Translations under genes and position numbers: made by a program | Assembly (NCBI GenBank): GCA_003611745.1 | Contig: RAYF01000021.1 | Location: forward strand, 1 to 64,000 | DNA length: 64,000 nucleotides | Origin: a bacterium D16-36 | GTDB lineage: Bacteria; Bacillota; Clostridia; Lachnospirales; Lachnospiraceae | Reading direction: 5' to 3' | Notes under the pieces: model-generated | Seen by the model: only the letters and a program-made list of their open reading frames with translations | Told to the model about the DNA's origin: nothing | Databases searched by the model: none | Part shown: piece by piece, positions 27,104 through 35,751 of the stretch | How the letters are laid out: the number at the start of each line of letters is the position of its first letter | How positions within the stretch are numbered: position 1 is the first letter of the stretch

Positions 27104-28021
27104 ATGAGTGAGATATTGTTGCGGACAAAAGGTTTGACAAAACAGTACGGCCATCAAAAAGCTGTCGACCATGTAGATGTCCATATCCGGAAAGGTGCGA
27201 TTTATGGCTTTATCGGGAGAAATGGGGCTGGCAAGACTACATTTTTAAAGATGGTTAGTGGTCTGGCAGGTGTTACAAGCGGTGAAATTGAGATGTTTGG
27301 CTGTAAAGGAAGGGAACTGTCTAAGATTCGGTCCCGAGTAGGATGCCTGATAGAATCACCGGGGCTGTATGGCAATATGACTGCCTACGAGAATTTAAAG
27401 ATTAAATGTAAATTGTTTGGAATTAAGGAGAAGGGGTATATTGAGGAAATTCTTAAGACGGTTAGATTGGAGGATGTTGGCAGGAAAAAGACAAAAAATT
27501 ATTCGCTGGGAATGAAACAGCGTCTTGGGATTGGCCTTGCACTGGTAGGCGAGCCTGATTTGCTGGTTCTGGATGAACCGATTAATGGTCTGGACCCACA
27601 GGGAATTGTGGAAGTCAGGGATACTATTCAGAAATTGCGGGATGAGCGGAACATGACGATTATTATTTCCAGCCATATTCTGGAAGAACTGTCTAAGATT
27701 GCGACAGATTATGGAATTATCCACAAAGGGATGCTTATGCAGGAGCTGACGAGGGAAGAGCTGATGAACCGGTGCGGCGAAAGAATTGAGGTGACACTTG
27801 ACCAGCCGGAGCAGGCGCTTCCGGTACTGGATGCGATGGGATTTGCTGATTATCAGGTGACAGATAAGGAACATATTTATATTTTTGAACGTCTAAATGA
27901 GAGCGCACAGTTAAATATGGAATTGGCGAAAGCTGGGATTCCGGTAAAAGGGATTTCTATCACGAGTGAAGAGTTGGAAACTTATTTCTTAAATTTAACG
28001 GGAGGTGCGAAGGATGCTTAA
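27104..28021 (+). CDS. ABC transporter ATP-binding protein (BcrA-like)
   Basis: A 305-residue ATPase. Walker A is GRNGAGKTTFLK (about 38-50), the signature is NYSLGMKQRLGIG, and Walker B is LLVLDEPINGLDP, followed by the H loop (SSHILEEL). The C-terminal extension is typical of the drug and lantibiotic exporter group. The ribosome site is GGAGG. It overlaps the permease gene by eight bases. It would power export or removal of an antimicrobial peptide or similar compound, inferred from family and from the flanking regulator and kinase. Confidence 0.93.
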   Translation: MSEILLRTKGLTKQYGHQKAVDHVDVHIRKGAIYGFIGRNGAGKTTFLKMVSGLAGVTSGEIEMFGCKGRELSKIRSRVGCLIESPGLYGNMTAYENLKIKCKLFGIKEKGYIEEILKTVRLEDVGRKKTKNYSLGMKQRLGIGLALVGEPDLLVLDEPINGLDPQGIVEVRDTIQKLRDERNMTIIISSHILEELSKIATDYGIIHKGMLMQELTREELMNRCGERIEVTLDQPEQALPVLDAMGFADYQVTDKEHIYIFERLNESAQLNMELAKAGIPVKGISITSEELETYFLNLTGGAKDA

Positions 28022-28859
28022 TATAATAAAAATGGATTTATACCGGATGTTCCGGACAAAAAGCCTGTATGTAATCTGGATAATAGCGGCCGTATTGATG
28101 ATAGGGACTACATATTTATTAAAAGCAGAAAATACAGCGGATGAGTTTGAAGCCGCATCACAACAGGAGATTGAGGAATCGTATACGGAAGACATGCCTG
28201 CACTTGGGATTCAGGTGATGATTCCGGCAGGGTCGGATGGAAAAATCACCGTAAAAGATATTTTTTATGGAAATGCCCAGTCAAAATTTTATGCATTGTT
28301 CCTTGTGATTTTTACAGTGATTTTTGTAATGGCGGATATCAACAGCGGTTATATTAAGAATATTGGAGGGCAGATTCAGAACAGGGGATATCTTGTTATT
28401 GCCAAGGCAATTTCCCTGCTGGTTTATACAGTGCTGACAATGGCGGCTATGGTGCTGGTTCAGATATTGGCGTGCAGATTGACGTTAGGGTATATGGAAT
28501 TTGGCGATATAAAAGGTTTTCTGGTGTATACGGGGATTCAGATACTGCTTCACTATGCATTATTGGTTATCTGCATGGCAGTTGCAATTATCCTAAAGAG
28601 CAGTGTGGCAAGCATGGTTATTGCAATCTGCCTGTGCATGGATATGATGGTTATTATCTATAGTGCAATTGATAAGGTAGTATCAAGGATGGGCGTGAAA
28701 GATTTTCATCTTATCAAATATACGGTGACGGGGCAGATTGCAATGGTTTCCCAGAATCCGGACAGAAAGGAATGCCTGTTTGCGGCAATTATTGCGGCAG
28801 GGTTTGCAGTGGTATGTATGGCTGCGGGCAGTGTTGTCTTTAAAAAGAGGGATATATAA
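28014..28859 (+). CDS. ABC-2 type permease
   Basis: A 281-residue membrane protein with about six helices. There is one near the N terminus (LYVIWIIAAVLMIGTTYLL), a large outer loop to about residue 90, and five more in the C-terminal two thirds. The ATG at 28014 is preferred to a GTG at 28005, since GGAGG sits nine bases upstream of it. It pairs with the ATPase gene it overlaps, and its own stop overlaps the kinase start by one base. It forms the channel of the BcrAB-like exporter. Confidence 0.88.
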   Translation: MLNIIKMDLYRMFRTKSLYVIWIIAAVLMIGTTYLLKAENTADEFEAASQQEIEESYTEDMPALGIQVMIPAGSDGKITVKDIFYGNAQSKFYALFLVIFTVIFVMADINSGYIKNIGGQIQNRGYLVIAKAISLLVYTVLTMAAMVLVQILACRLTLGYMEFGDIKGFLVYTGIQILLHYALLVICMAVAIILKSSVASMVIAICLCMDMMVIIYSAIDKVVSRMGVKDFHLIKYTVTGQIAMVSQNPDRKECLFAAIIAAGFAVVCMAAGSVVFKKRDI

Positions 28860-29758
28860 TGTATATATTGACAGGTATATTAGTAGGAATTATATTATTG
28901 CAGGCATTTATATTGTGGATATATCAGCGGCAGGTGAAAGACATCTGCCGTCAGTTGGCGTTTCTTATTAAGAATGACAGCAATATGCTGGTCAGCAGGG
29001 AGATAGGTTTTTGGGGGATTGAATGGCTTGCTGATATGCTTAATGAGCTGCTGGCAGCCAGAAGAAAAGAGAGGAGGGAATATCAAAAGAAAGAAAAAAT
29101 GATTGCGGATACCTATACGAATCTTTCCCATGATATCCGTACACCTCTTACCTCGTTGGATGGATATTTTCAGTTATTGGAGGCAAGCAGCGAGGAAGAG
29201 ACAAGAAAGCGTTTTCTGGAAATTATTCAGGAAAGGATTCAGAGCTTGAAAGAAATGCTGGATGAACTTTTTACCTTTACGAAGTTAAAAAATGATTCTT
29301 ATCAGTTGGAATTGTCAAGATGCTGTATCAACCGCATCTTGAAGGAGATTGTATTCTCATATTACGATGAATGGATGAGGCTGAATATTATACCTGATAT
29401 CTGTATTACAGAGGAATTGCTTTATTTAAAAGGAAATCCGCAGGGGCTTCGGCGCATCATACAGAATATTATAAAAAATGGATTAGACCATGGGCAGAAT
29501 CAGATTAAGATTATACTGGCCGATACACAGGAATGCATCATGCTGAAAATCAGCAATCAGGTGCTGCATCCAGAGGAGATAGATGCCAGCCAGGTGTTTG
29601 ACAGGTTCTATAAAGCAGATGCGGCACGAAACAGGACATCAACCGGGCTGGGGCTTTCGATAGCGAAGGAACTGGTGCTTCGCATGGAAGGCGAGATTTG
29701 GGCCAGGGTAGAGGGAGATGAATTTATGGTGGAAATACAGTTCCCAAAGTGGAATTAA
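28859..29758 (+). CDS. Sensor histidine kinase of the ABC operon
   Basis: A 299-residue kinase. One N-terminal helix (about 3-20) is followed by a short cytoplasmic linker, HisKA with NLSHDIRTPLTSLDGYF (phosphoacceptor His), and HATPase with NIIKNGLDHGQN (N box) and STGLGLSIAKELV (G2). It has almost no outer sensor domain, so it probably senses through the transporter or the membrane. It overlaps the permease stop by one base. It pairs with the response regulator at 26248. A CACGGAAA/TTTCCGTG inverted repeat follows at about 29766-29812. Confidence 0.9.
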   Translation: MYILTGILVGIILLQAFILWIYQRQVKDICRQLAFLIKNDSNMLVSREIGFWGIEWLADMLNELLAARRKERREYQKKEKMIADTYTNLSHDIRTPLTSLDGYFQLLEASSEEETRKRFLEIIQERIQSLKEMLDELFTFTKLKNDSYQLELSRCCINRILKEIVFSYYDEWMRLNIIPDICITEELLYLKGNPQGLRRIIQNIIKNGLDHGQNQIKIILADTQECIMLKISNQVLHPEEIDASQVFDRFYKADAARNRTSTGLGLSIAKELVLRMEGEIWARVEGDEFMVEIQFPKWN

Positions 29759-29912
29759 CAAACCCACGGAAATTAATGAGGAGACATACTAAAAGTTGCT
29801 TTCCGTGAATAGATGAATTGTTGTATTGTGCCGGAATATGTGATAAGATTTTTCCGAAGTAATATGATGCAGAAAACGAAAAGTTTAAGCGTGGATAAAG
29901 GCGGGGAATGAT

Positions 29913-30242
29913 ATGATTTTTATTATTGGGGGGGCTTATCAGGGGAAAACGCAATATGCGATGGAGAATTTTGGTGAAGGTTATGTTGTTTGGAATCACT
30001 ACCATGAGACGGTGCGGCAGCAGCTCCTTGACAAAAAAAATCCTCTAAAGGAGGCTGAGAGGAGGCTTCAAGGTGAGGATAAATTAGTTATTATTAGCGA
30101 TGAAGTAGGTTACGGCCTAGTTCCGGTGGAGGCTTTTGAGCGTGAATACCGGGAGGCAGTTGGAAGAGTGGGCTGCTTTTTGGCTGGAAAGGCGGAGCAG
30201 GTGATACGGGTTGTCAGCGGTATCGGGCAGCGCATTAAGTAA
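29913..30242 (+). CDS. cobU: Compact CobU-like adenosylcobinamide kinase
   Basis: A 109-residue protein. The P-loop is IIGGAYQGKTQYA (about 3-15), and the C-terminal block ISDEVGYGLVPVEAFEREYREAVGR resembles the last part of CobU, including the NEVG-like motif and the LA..A..V hydrophobic end. CobU phosphorylates adenosylcobinamide and transfers GMP to it. Standard CobU is about 180 residues; the middle, including the usual guanylylated His loop, is missing or very short. As first gene of a cobalamin cluster it may be a reduced family member. The join shows no sign of a frameshift. Confidence 0.7.
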   Translation: MIFIIGGAYQGKTQYAMENFGEGYVVWNHYHETVRQQLLDKKNPLKEAERRLQGEDKLVIISDEVGYGLVPVEAFEREYREAVGRVGCFLAGKAEQVIRVVSGIGQRIK

Positions 30243-30260
30243 ATATTTGGAGGAATTATA

Positions 30261-30842
30261 GTGAAAGTCTACCTGATCCGGCATGGGGCAACAAAGGGGA
30301 ACCGGGAGAGGCGTTATGTCGGGAGCACCGACGAGCCGCTTTTGGCGGAGGAAATACCGGGCCTGCAGAGAAAGGACATGCCGCCCGCAGCAAGAATTTA
30401 TGCAAGCCCAATGAGAAGATGCATACAAACAGCGGCAGTGCTGTATCCGGGGAGGGAGCCTCTCGTAGTGGATGATTTGGCTGAGTGCAGTTTTGGGGAT
30501 TTTGAATACTGCAATTATGAAGAGTTAAATGGGAATCCAGATTACCAGAAATTTATTGACAGCATGGGGAGAAGCGGTTTTCCCGGCGGGGAAGGCAGGG
30601 ATGAATTTCAAAGGCGGTGCCTGCGCGGATTTTATGGCATTTTGCAGAGGGAAAAGGGATGCCCGGAAGATATCGCACTTGTGGTGCATGGCGGGACGAT
30701 TATGGCGATTTTAGATGTTTGCTCAAGGCCGCATAGGGATTATTATGACTGGCAGATAGAAAATGGCGGTGTATATGCCGCAGAAGTGGTTTGGGAGGAT
30801 GGTGGAGATTCTTTTTATCTGGAAAATATAGAGAAAAAATGA
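30261..30842 (+). CDS. cobC: Alpha-ribazole phosphatase-like histidine phosphatase
   Basis: A 193-residue protein of the histidine phosphatase superfamily. The N terminus KVYLIRHGATKGN contains the RHG motif with the catalytic His. There is YASPMRRCIQTA and a later VVHGGTIMAI with the second His. In cobalamin synthesis the CobC enzyme removes phosphate from alpha-ribazole-5-phosphate or the cobalamin phosphate. The start is a GTG with GGAGG upstream. The operon position between cobU and cbiB supports the role. Confidence 0.85.
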   Translation: MKVYLIRHGATKGNRERRYVGSTDEPLLAEEIPGLQRKDMPPAARIYASPMRRCIQTAAVLYPGREPLVVDDLAECSFGDFEYCNYEELNGNPDYQKFIDSMGRSGFPGGEGRDEFQRRCLRGFYGILQREKGCPEDIALVVHGGTIMAILDVCSRPHRDYYDWQIENGGVYAAEVVWEDGGDSFYLENIEKK

Positions 30843-30850
30843 GGGCTGCT

Positions 30851-31831
30851 ATGACAGAAAGGATTTGCATTATTAGTGCTGCTTTTGTACTGGATATGAT
30901 ATTTGGCGACCCATACTGGCTATATCATCCGGTAAGGCTGATTGGTGCAGCAGTTGGCAGGACGGAACAGATTCTGTGGAATATCCTGCATATCTGTCCG
31001 GAAAGGGAAGTGGACAGGAGGAAAAAGAAGATTGCCGGATTGATTCTGGTAATTATTGTACTATGCCTTTCTACAGGGGTTCCGCTGCTCCTTCTTCTGG
31101 CGCTACAGCAGATTCATCCATGGCTGCGCATTGTGGCGGAGACTTTTATGTGCTATCAGCTACTTGCAATGAAGTCGTTAAAGACGGAAAGCATGAAGGT
31201 ATATGCCGCCCTAAAGGCAGGTGATGTAGAAAAGGCACGGCATGCCGTATCTATGATTGTCGGGAGGGATACGGAGGCTTTGACGGAGGAAGGGATAATA
31301 AAGGCGGCTGTGGAGACGGTTGCGGAAAATACATCTGACGGGGTAATAGCTCCTATGCTGTTTATGATGCTTTTTGGCGTGGCAGGCGGTTTTTTTTATA
31401 AAGCAGCAAATACGATGGATTCCATGGTAGGATACAAGAATGACAGGTATCTTTATTTTGGCAGATGTGCGGCAAGGCTGGATGATCTGCTTAACCTGAT
31501 ACCGGCAAGGGTATCTGCCGCCGGAATGATTGCCGCAAGCTTTTTCCTGCGGCTGGACTGGAAAAATGCGGTAAAAATATATAGGAGGGATCGTTATAGC
31601 CACGCAAGCCCTAATTCTGCCCACACAGAAGCAGTATGTGCCGGGGCATTGTCTGTGCAGTTGGCGGGCGATGCCTATTATTTTGGGAAGCTTTGCCGCA
31701 AGCCTTTTATCGGTGATGCACTGCGGTGCATTGAGATAGAGGATATAAAGCTTGCCAACAGGCTTCTGTATGGGGTATCATTTATAATATGGGCACTAGG
31801 TGTCCTTATTATAGCTTTGTTTTTTAGCTGA
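30851..31831 (+). CDS. cbiB: Adenosylcobinamide-phosphate synthase CbiB
   Basis: A 326-residue membrane protein. The N terminus has AFVLDMIFGDPYWLYHPVRLIG (family signature DxxxGDP.xxxHPV), and later VAENTSDGVIAPMLFMMLFG, KAANTMDSMVGYKNDRY and SPNSAHTEAVCAGAL. CbiB attaches aminopropanol phosphate to adenosylcobyric acid. The ATG at 30851 is used because GAGGG precedes it by five bases and the upstream gene stops at 30842. It is followed directly by cobD, whose product provides its substrate. Confidence 0.95.
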   Translation: MTERICIISAAFVLDMIFGDPYWLYHPVRLIGAAVGRTEQILWNILHICPEREVDRRKKKIAGLILVIIVLCLSTGVPLLLLLALQQIHPWLRIVAETFMCYQLLAMKSLKTESMKVYAALKAGDVEKARHAVSMIVGRDTEALTEEGIIKAAVETVAENTSDGVIAPMLFMMLFGVAGGFFYKAANTMDSMVGYKNDRYLYFGRCAARLDDLLNLIPARVSAAGMIAASFFLRLDWKNAVKIYRRDRYSHASPNSAHTEAVCAGALSVQLAGDAYYFGKLCRKPFIGDALRCIEIEDIKLANRLLYGVSFIIWALGVLIIALFFS

Positions 31832-31843
31832 TTGGAGGCTGGT

Positions 31844-32890
31844 ATGCGTTATCTGCATGGCGGAGATGTCTACCGGGATAGGGTAGAGTATGATTTTTCG
31901 ATAAATATAAATCCTCTGGGGATGCCGCAGGAGTGCGTCAAAGCTGCAAAGGAAGGAGTGGCGCTTTCTTCTGCCCGATATCCGGACTACAGGGGGGAAG
32001 CACTCTGCAGGGCAATATCTGCGAAGAAGAAAATAAAAGAGGATTATATTATTCTGGGAAATGGAGCAGCGGAGCTGCTATACGGGCTGTGCCAGTTCCT
32101 GCGCCCCAAAAAGGGAAGGGTAGCCGTTCCGTCCTTCCAAGAATATGAGCGGGCACTTGTCAGTGCAGGGGCAGAGCTGTCAGCCTGGGGACTGCAGGAG
32201 GGGGACGGCTTTGCGCTGTCGCCGTCTTTTGTGGATTCTCTGCAGGGAGGCGAGGAAATTGTTTTTTTATGCAATCCAAATAATCCGACCGGACGCGTTA
32301 TAGAGAGGGAGCAGCTGCAGAGAATAATGATTAGGTGTGAGGAAACTGATACATATCTGTGCATAGATGAATGTTTCCTGCCCTTTCTGGGTCAGGAGAG
32401 GGAGAATGAGTTATCTGTGATGCAGGAACTGGAGAAGTATCCACATTTAGTAATTTTGCGCGCCTTCACTAAAATTTATGGCATGCCAGGGCTGAGGCTG
32501 GGATATGCCTGTACTGCGAATTTTTCTCTTTTGGAGGGCATCAGAGGCGTACTGCAGCCGTGGAATACATCAATTCCGGCACAGATGGCGGGCATTGCAG
32601 CCCTGCAGTGCGATAGTTATCTGACAGAGACATATGAACTTATTGCAAAGGAAAAAAAGTTTCTTTTAGAGGAATTGGCGGATGGCTTGGCAGAAAAGAT
32701 ATATCTTTCTGAAGGAAATTATATCTTATTGAAGAGCCGAAGGGATTTAAAGGAAAGGCTTTTGGAAAAAGGGATTTTGATACGTTCCTGTGCGGATTTC
32801 AGGAACTTATCAGAAGGATATTTTCGTATTGCAGTTCGGAGACATTCGGAAAACAAGGAACTGATCCGCAGATGGCGCAGTTTGAATTAA
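31844..32890 (+). CDS. cobD: L-threonine-O-3-phosphate decarboxylase CobD
   Basis: A 348-residue PLP enzyme of the class I aminotransferase fold. It begins MRYLHGGDVYRD, then has DFSININPLGMP. The PLP region has NPNNPTGRVI, CIDECFLPF and RAFTKIYGMPGLRLGY with the PLP-binding Lys. It makes (R)-1-amino-2-propanol phosphate for the CbiB step. The ATG at 31844 follows GGAGG, and an upstream TTG in frame is less likely. The gene begins 13 bp after cbiB, consistent with coupling of consecutive steps. Confidence 0.95.
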   Translation: MRYLHGGDVYRDRVEYDFSININPLGMPQECVKAAKEGVALSSARYPDYRGEALCRAISAKKKIKEDYIILGNGAAELLYGLCQFLRPKKGRVAVPSFQEYERALVSAGAELSAWGLQEGDGFALSPSFVDSLQGGEEIVFLCNPNNPTGRVIEREQLQRIMIRCEETDTYLCIDECFLPFLGQERENELSVMQELEKYPHLVILRAFTKIYGMPGLRLGYACTANFSLLEGIRGVLQPWNTSIPAQMAGIAALQCDSYLTETYELIAKEKKFLLEELADGLAEKIYLSEGNYILLKSRRDLKERLLEKGILIRSCADFRNLSEGYFRIAVRRHSENKELIRRWRSLN

Positions 32891-32967
32891 ATGCCTATTT
32901 ATGTTAGGGCACAGGGACGGATTCATTTAGGGACAGTTCAAAAATGACTTTTAGGAATGAGGAAAAG

Positions 32968-34500
32968 ATGGCAAGAGCGATTATGATACAGGGCACTATG
33001 TCGAATGTTGGGAAAAGCCTGATTGCTGCCGGGCTGTGCCGGATTTTTAAGCAGGACGGTTACCGTGTGGCACCGTTTAAGTCACAAAATATGGCGTTAA
33101 ATGCTTATATCACAAAGGACAATCTGGAGATGGGCCGGGCGCAGGCGGTACAGGCAGAGGCTTGCGGCATTGAGCCGGATGTCTGCATGAACCCTATTTT
33201 GTTAAAGCCGACAACAGATATGGGGTCGCAGGTGATTCTAAATGGCAGGGCAGTCGGGAATATGCAGGCTGTGAAATATTTTAAGAAAAAGAAGGAATAT
33301 ATTCCGGTTATTCAGGAAGCTTATGATAAGCTTGCAGCGCAGTACGATATTATTGTGATAGAAGGTGCCGGAAGCCCGGCGGAGATTAATTTAAAGCAGG
33401 ATGATATCGTAAATATGGGTATGGCGGAAATGGCGGATGCTCCTGTCCTTTTAGTGGGTGATATTGACAGGGGCGGCGTCTTTGCCCAGTTAATCGGTAC
33501 AGTGATGTTGCTAGAGAAGGAAGAGCAGGAAAGGGTCAAAGGGATTATCGTAAATAAATTCCGTGGGGATAAAAAGATTCTGGAACCGGGCCTTGTTATG
33601 CTTGAAGAACGCTGTGGCAGGGAGGTTCTGGGCGTTGTCCCCTATATACCGATAGATATAGAAGATGAAGATTCCCTTGCGGAGAGCCTTTTGAAAAAGG
33701 ATGCCGGAGGTGCTATTCAGATTGCGGTAGTCCGTCTGCCGCATATCTCTAATTTTACGGATTTTCAGGCATTTGCACTGGAGGAGGATGTAACACTCCG
33801 TTACGTGGACAGGGTTTCAGAGCTTGGGAGACCGGATGTAATTTTCCTTCCGGGGACTAAAAATACAATACAGGACATGAAGTGGCTGCGTGCCTCTGGT
33901 TTTGAGGCGGAAATTTTGCGTCATTTTAAAAGGGGGTGTACTGTATTCGGAATCTGCGGCGGCTACCAGATGCTGGGGGAGAGCATTGAGGATGCCTGTG
34001 GGGCAGAATGTCTCGATTCTGTCCACGGCATGGGCCTGCTTCCGATGTACACGGTATTTGAGGATAGCAAAAGGACATCCAGAGTGGAAGGTTTTACCAG
34101 AAGTCTGGGCAAAGGTTTTGAACTGCTTTCGAATAAGAAAATAAGCGGCTATGAGATGCATATGGGAAAAACGGTTATGAAAGGTCATCAGGAACCACTG
34201 CAGGATTTACGTGATTTTTATGCTGCTGAAAAATCCGGGATGGCAGGTGACAGCCGGGCGGATGGCTGCTATGAGGAAAATGTGGCGGGTTCTTATGTCC
34301 ATGGGCTTTTTGATGAAGATGATTTTCGAAGCTCTTTTGTAAAAATGCTGTGTGGGAAAAAGGGGATTGCCTATCAGGCGGAGCGAGGGCTGACATACCG
34401 GGAGTATAAGGAGCAGCAGTTTGATAAACTGGCAGAAGTTCTCCGTGAAAATCTGGATATGAAAAGGATATATAAGGTTTTAGGAATTGATAAAAAGTAG
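32968..34500 (+). CDS. cbiP: Cobyric acid synthase CbiP/CobQ
   Basis: A 510-residue amidotransferase. The N-terminal P-loop-like ATPase has IMIQGTMSNVGKSLIAAGLCRI and SQNMALNAYIT, with LVGDIDRGGVFAQ. The C-terminal type 1 glutaminase-like domain has TVFGICGGYQMLG with the nucleophile Cys, and SYVHGLFDEDDF with the His. It amidates four carboxylates of adenosylcobyrinic acid diamide. The ATG at 32968 follows GAGG; an upstream in-frame ATG at 32944 is less likely. The end overlaps upstream in-frame starts of the next gene. Confidence 0.95.
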   Translation: MARAIMIQGTMSNVGKSLIAAGLCRIFKQDGYRVAPFKSQNMALNAYITKDNLEMGRAQAVQAEACGIEPDVCMNPILLKPTTDMGSQVILNGRAVGNMQAVKYFKKKKEYIPVIQEAYDKLAAQYDIIVIEGAGSPAEINLKQDDIVNMGMAEMADAPVLLVGDIDRGGVFAQLIGTVMLLEKEEQERVKGIIVNKFRGDKKILEPGLVMLEERCGREVLGVVPYIPIDIEDEDSLAESLLKKDAGGAIQIAVVRLPHISNFTDFQAFALEEDVTLRYVDRVSELGRPDVIFLPGTKNTIQDMKWLRASGFEAEILRHFKRGCTVFGICGGYQMLGESIEDACGAECLDSVHGMGLLPMYTVFEDSKRTSRVEGFTRSLGKGFELLSNKKISGYEMHMGKTVMKGHQEPLQDLRDFYAAEKSGMAGDSRADGCYEENVAGSYVHGLFDEDDFRSSFVKMLCGKKGIAYQAERGLTYREYKEQQFDKLAEVLRENLDMKRIYKVLGIDKK

Positions 34501-34513
34501 AGGGGGAGAGCCT

Positions 34514-35164
34514 GTGGAAAATAGCAATAGAATAAAGTTTCAGGAAGTATTGCCGCATGAGATTGAAAAGAGAAGCTTTGAAATCATAGAGGACGAATTA
34601 GGGGATATTGTATTAGACCCTCTTCAGGAGCCTGTGATTAAAAGGGTAATCCACACAACGGCCGATTTTGATTATGTGAAGAATCTGTGCTTTTCTGAGG
34701 ATGCGGTTGCAAAGATGCAGGATGCATTAATGCGCGGTGCCTGTATCGTCACCGATACGCAGATGGCAAAGGCAGGCATTAATAAAAAGAAGCTCGCAGC
34801 ATATGGCGGTGAAGTATATTGTTTTATGGGAGATGAAGATGTGGCAGAAGTGGCTAGGCAAAATGGGAGCACCAGGGCGGCAGCAAGTATGGAGAAAGCA
34901 GCAGGGCTTAGCAGGGAATTGATTTTTGCAATAGGCAATGCACCGACTGCTTTGATACGGCTGTATGAATTGCTCCAGTCCGGCAGAATAGAGCCGCAGG
35001 GAATCATAGGGGTTCCGGTAGGTTTTGTCAATGCAGAGGAGGCGAAGGAACTGATTCTTCAGGCGGAGGCGCCGTATATTGTAGCAAGAGGAAGAAAAGG
35101 GGGCAGCAATGTAGCTGCCGCCATTTGTAATGCTTTGCTGTACAGCATCCACCGTCAGGTATAG
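34514..35164 (+). CDS. cbiC: Precorrin-8X methylmutase CbiC
   Basis: A 216-residue CbiC/CobH protein. The pattern is HEIEKRSFEII (catalytic His region) and later CIVTDTQMAKAGI, FAIGNAPTALIRLYEL and GVPVGFVNAEEAKE, all typical. It moves the C11 methyl to C12 of cobalt-precorrin-8, giving cobyrinic acid. The start is a GTG at 34514 with an AGGGGG site, so it begins 13 bp after cbiP. It is the only corrin-ring enzyme in this cluster; the others must lie elsewhere or be absent. Confidence 0.94.
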   Translation: MENSNRIKFQEVLPHEIEKRSFEIIEDELGDIVLDPLQEPVIKRVIHTTADFDYVKNLCFSEDAVAKMQDALMRGACIVTDTQMAKAGINKKKLAAYGGEVYCFMGDEDVAEVARQNGSTRAAASMEKAAGLSRELIFAIGNAPTALIRLYELLQSGRIEPQGIIGVPVGFVNAEEAKELILQAEAPYIVARGRKGGSNVAAAICNALLYSIHRQV

Positions 35165-35166
35165 AA

Positions 35167-35751
35167 ATGAATACAACAGATATTACAATTCATGTAGAGC
35201 CGGAGGATATATTGCGTACGATGCAGCAGTGCCATTTCAGGGAAGAGGATTTTGCATCCCTGCAGGCATTGAGCAGGGCTATGGCCCCTTTGTTGCGGGC
35301 AAAAGCATATTATGTGTGGAAAAAGAGGGATGAAAAGGTTTCCTATGATGATTATGCTGTGGTGTTCCTGACATTAGGAAACGGGGTAGATGCCCTGCAG
35401 GAATTATATTTAGACAGAAATTGCCTGACAGAAGCTTATATGGTTGAGTGTATTGCTCTGGGGCTGCTTGAAAAAGCATACAGGGAATTTATAAAAGAGG
35501 TGCAGAGAGAGACTGGAAAGTGGGCACAAAAAATAGATTTTCTTGGCGATACTTATCCAATTGAATTGCTGCCCAGACTCTATAGGGAGTTTGGGCAGAT
35601 GGATATTTCTTATAACGAAAAGATGGTGCTGTCACCGCAAAAGAGCGTGGTATTTCTTCTTCCTATGTCCAGCGGGAAAAAAGGGGATGCCTGCAATATT
35701 TGTGAGAATTGCAGTAATAAAGGGTGTGTGTTACGCTCTGCTGCTGATTGA
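35167..35751 (+). CDS. MetH reactivation-like domain protein
   Basis: A 194-residue protein that fits stand-alone proteins related to the methionine synthase activation domain. Its middle is helical, with FLTLGNGVDALQELY and MVECIALGLLEKAY. The C-terminal LSPQKSVVFLLPMSS matches the LTPxKSxS region that closes over cobalamin. A short Cys-rich tail follows (CNICENCSNKGC). Such proteins occur with cobalamin genes and split methionine synthases, and probably bind or reactivate corrinoid cofactors. The gene follows cbiC by two bases, and its end overlaps the SGNH gene tail to tail by 21 bases. Confidence 0.7.
   Translation: MNTTDITIHVEPEDILRTMQQCHFREEDFASLQALSRAMAPLLRAKAYYVWKKRDEKVSYDDYAVVFLTLGNGVDALQELYLDRNCLTEAYMVECIALGLLEKAYREFIKEVQRETGKWAQKIDFLGDTYPIELLPRLYREFGQMDISYNEKMVLSPQKSVVFLLPMSSGKKGDACNICENCSNKGCVLRSAAD

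Noticed and set aside
29759-29912. Cobalamin riboswitch before the cob operon
   Set aside because: The 154-base gap is too short and shows no B12-box pattern; only a CACGGAAA/TTTCCGTG repeat and a weak promoter-like pair are visible.
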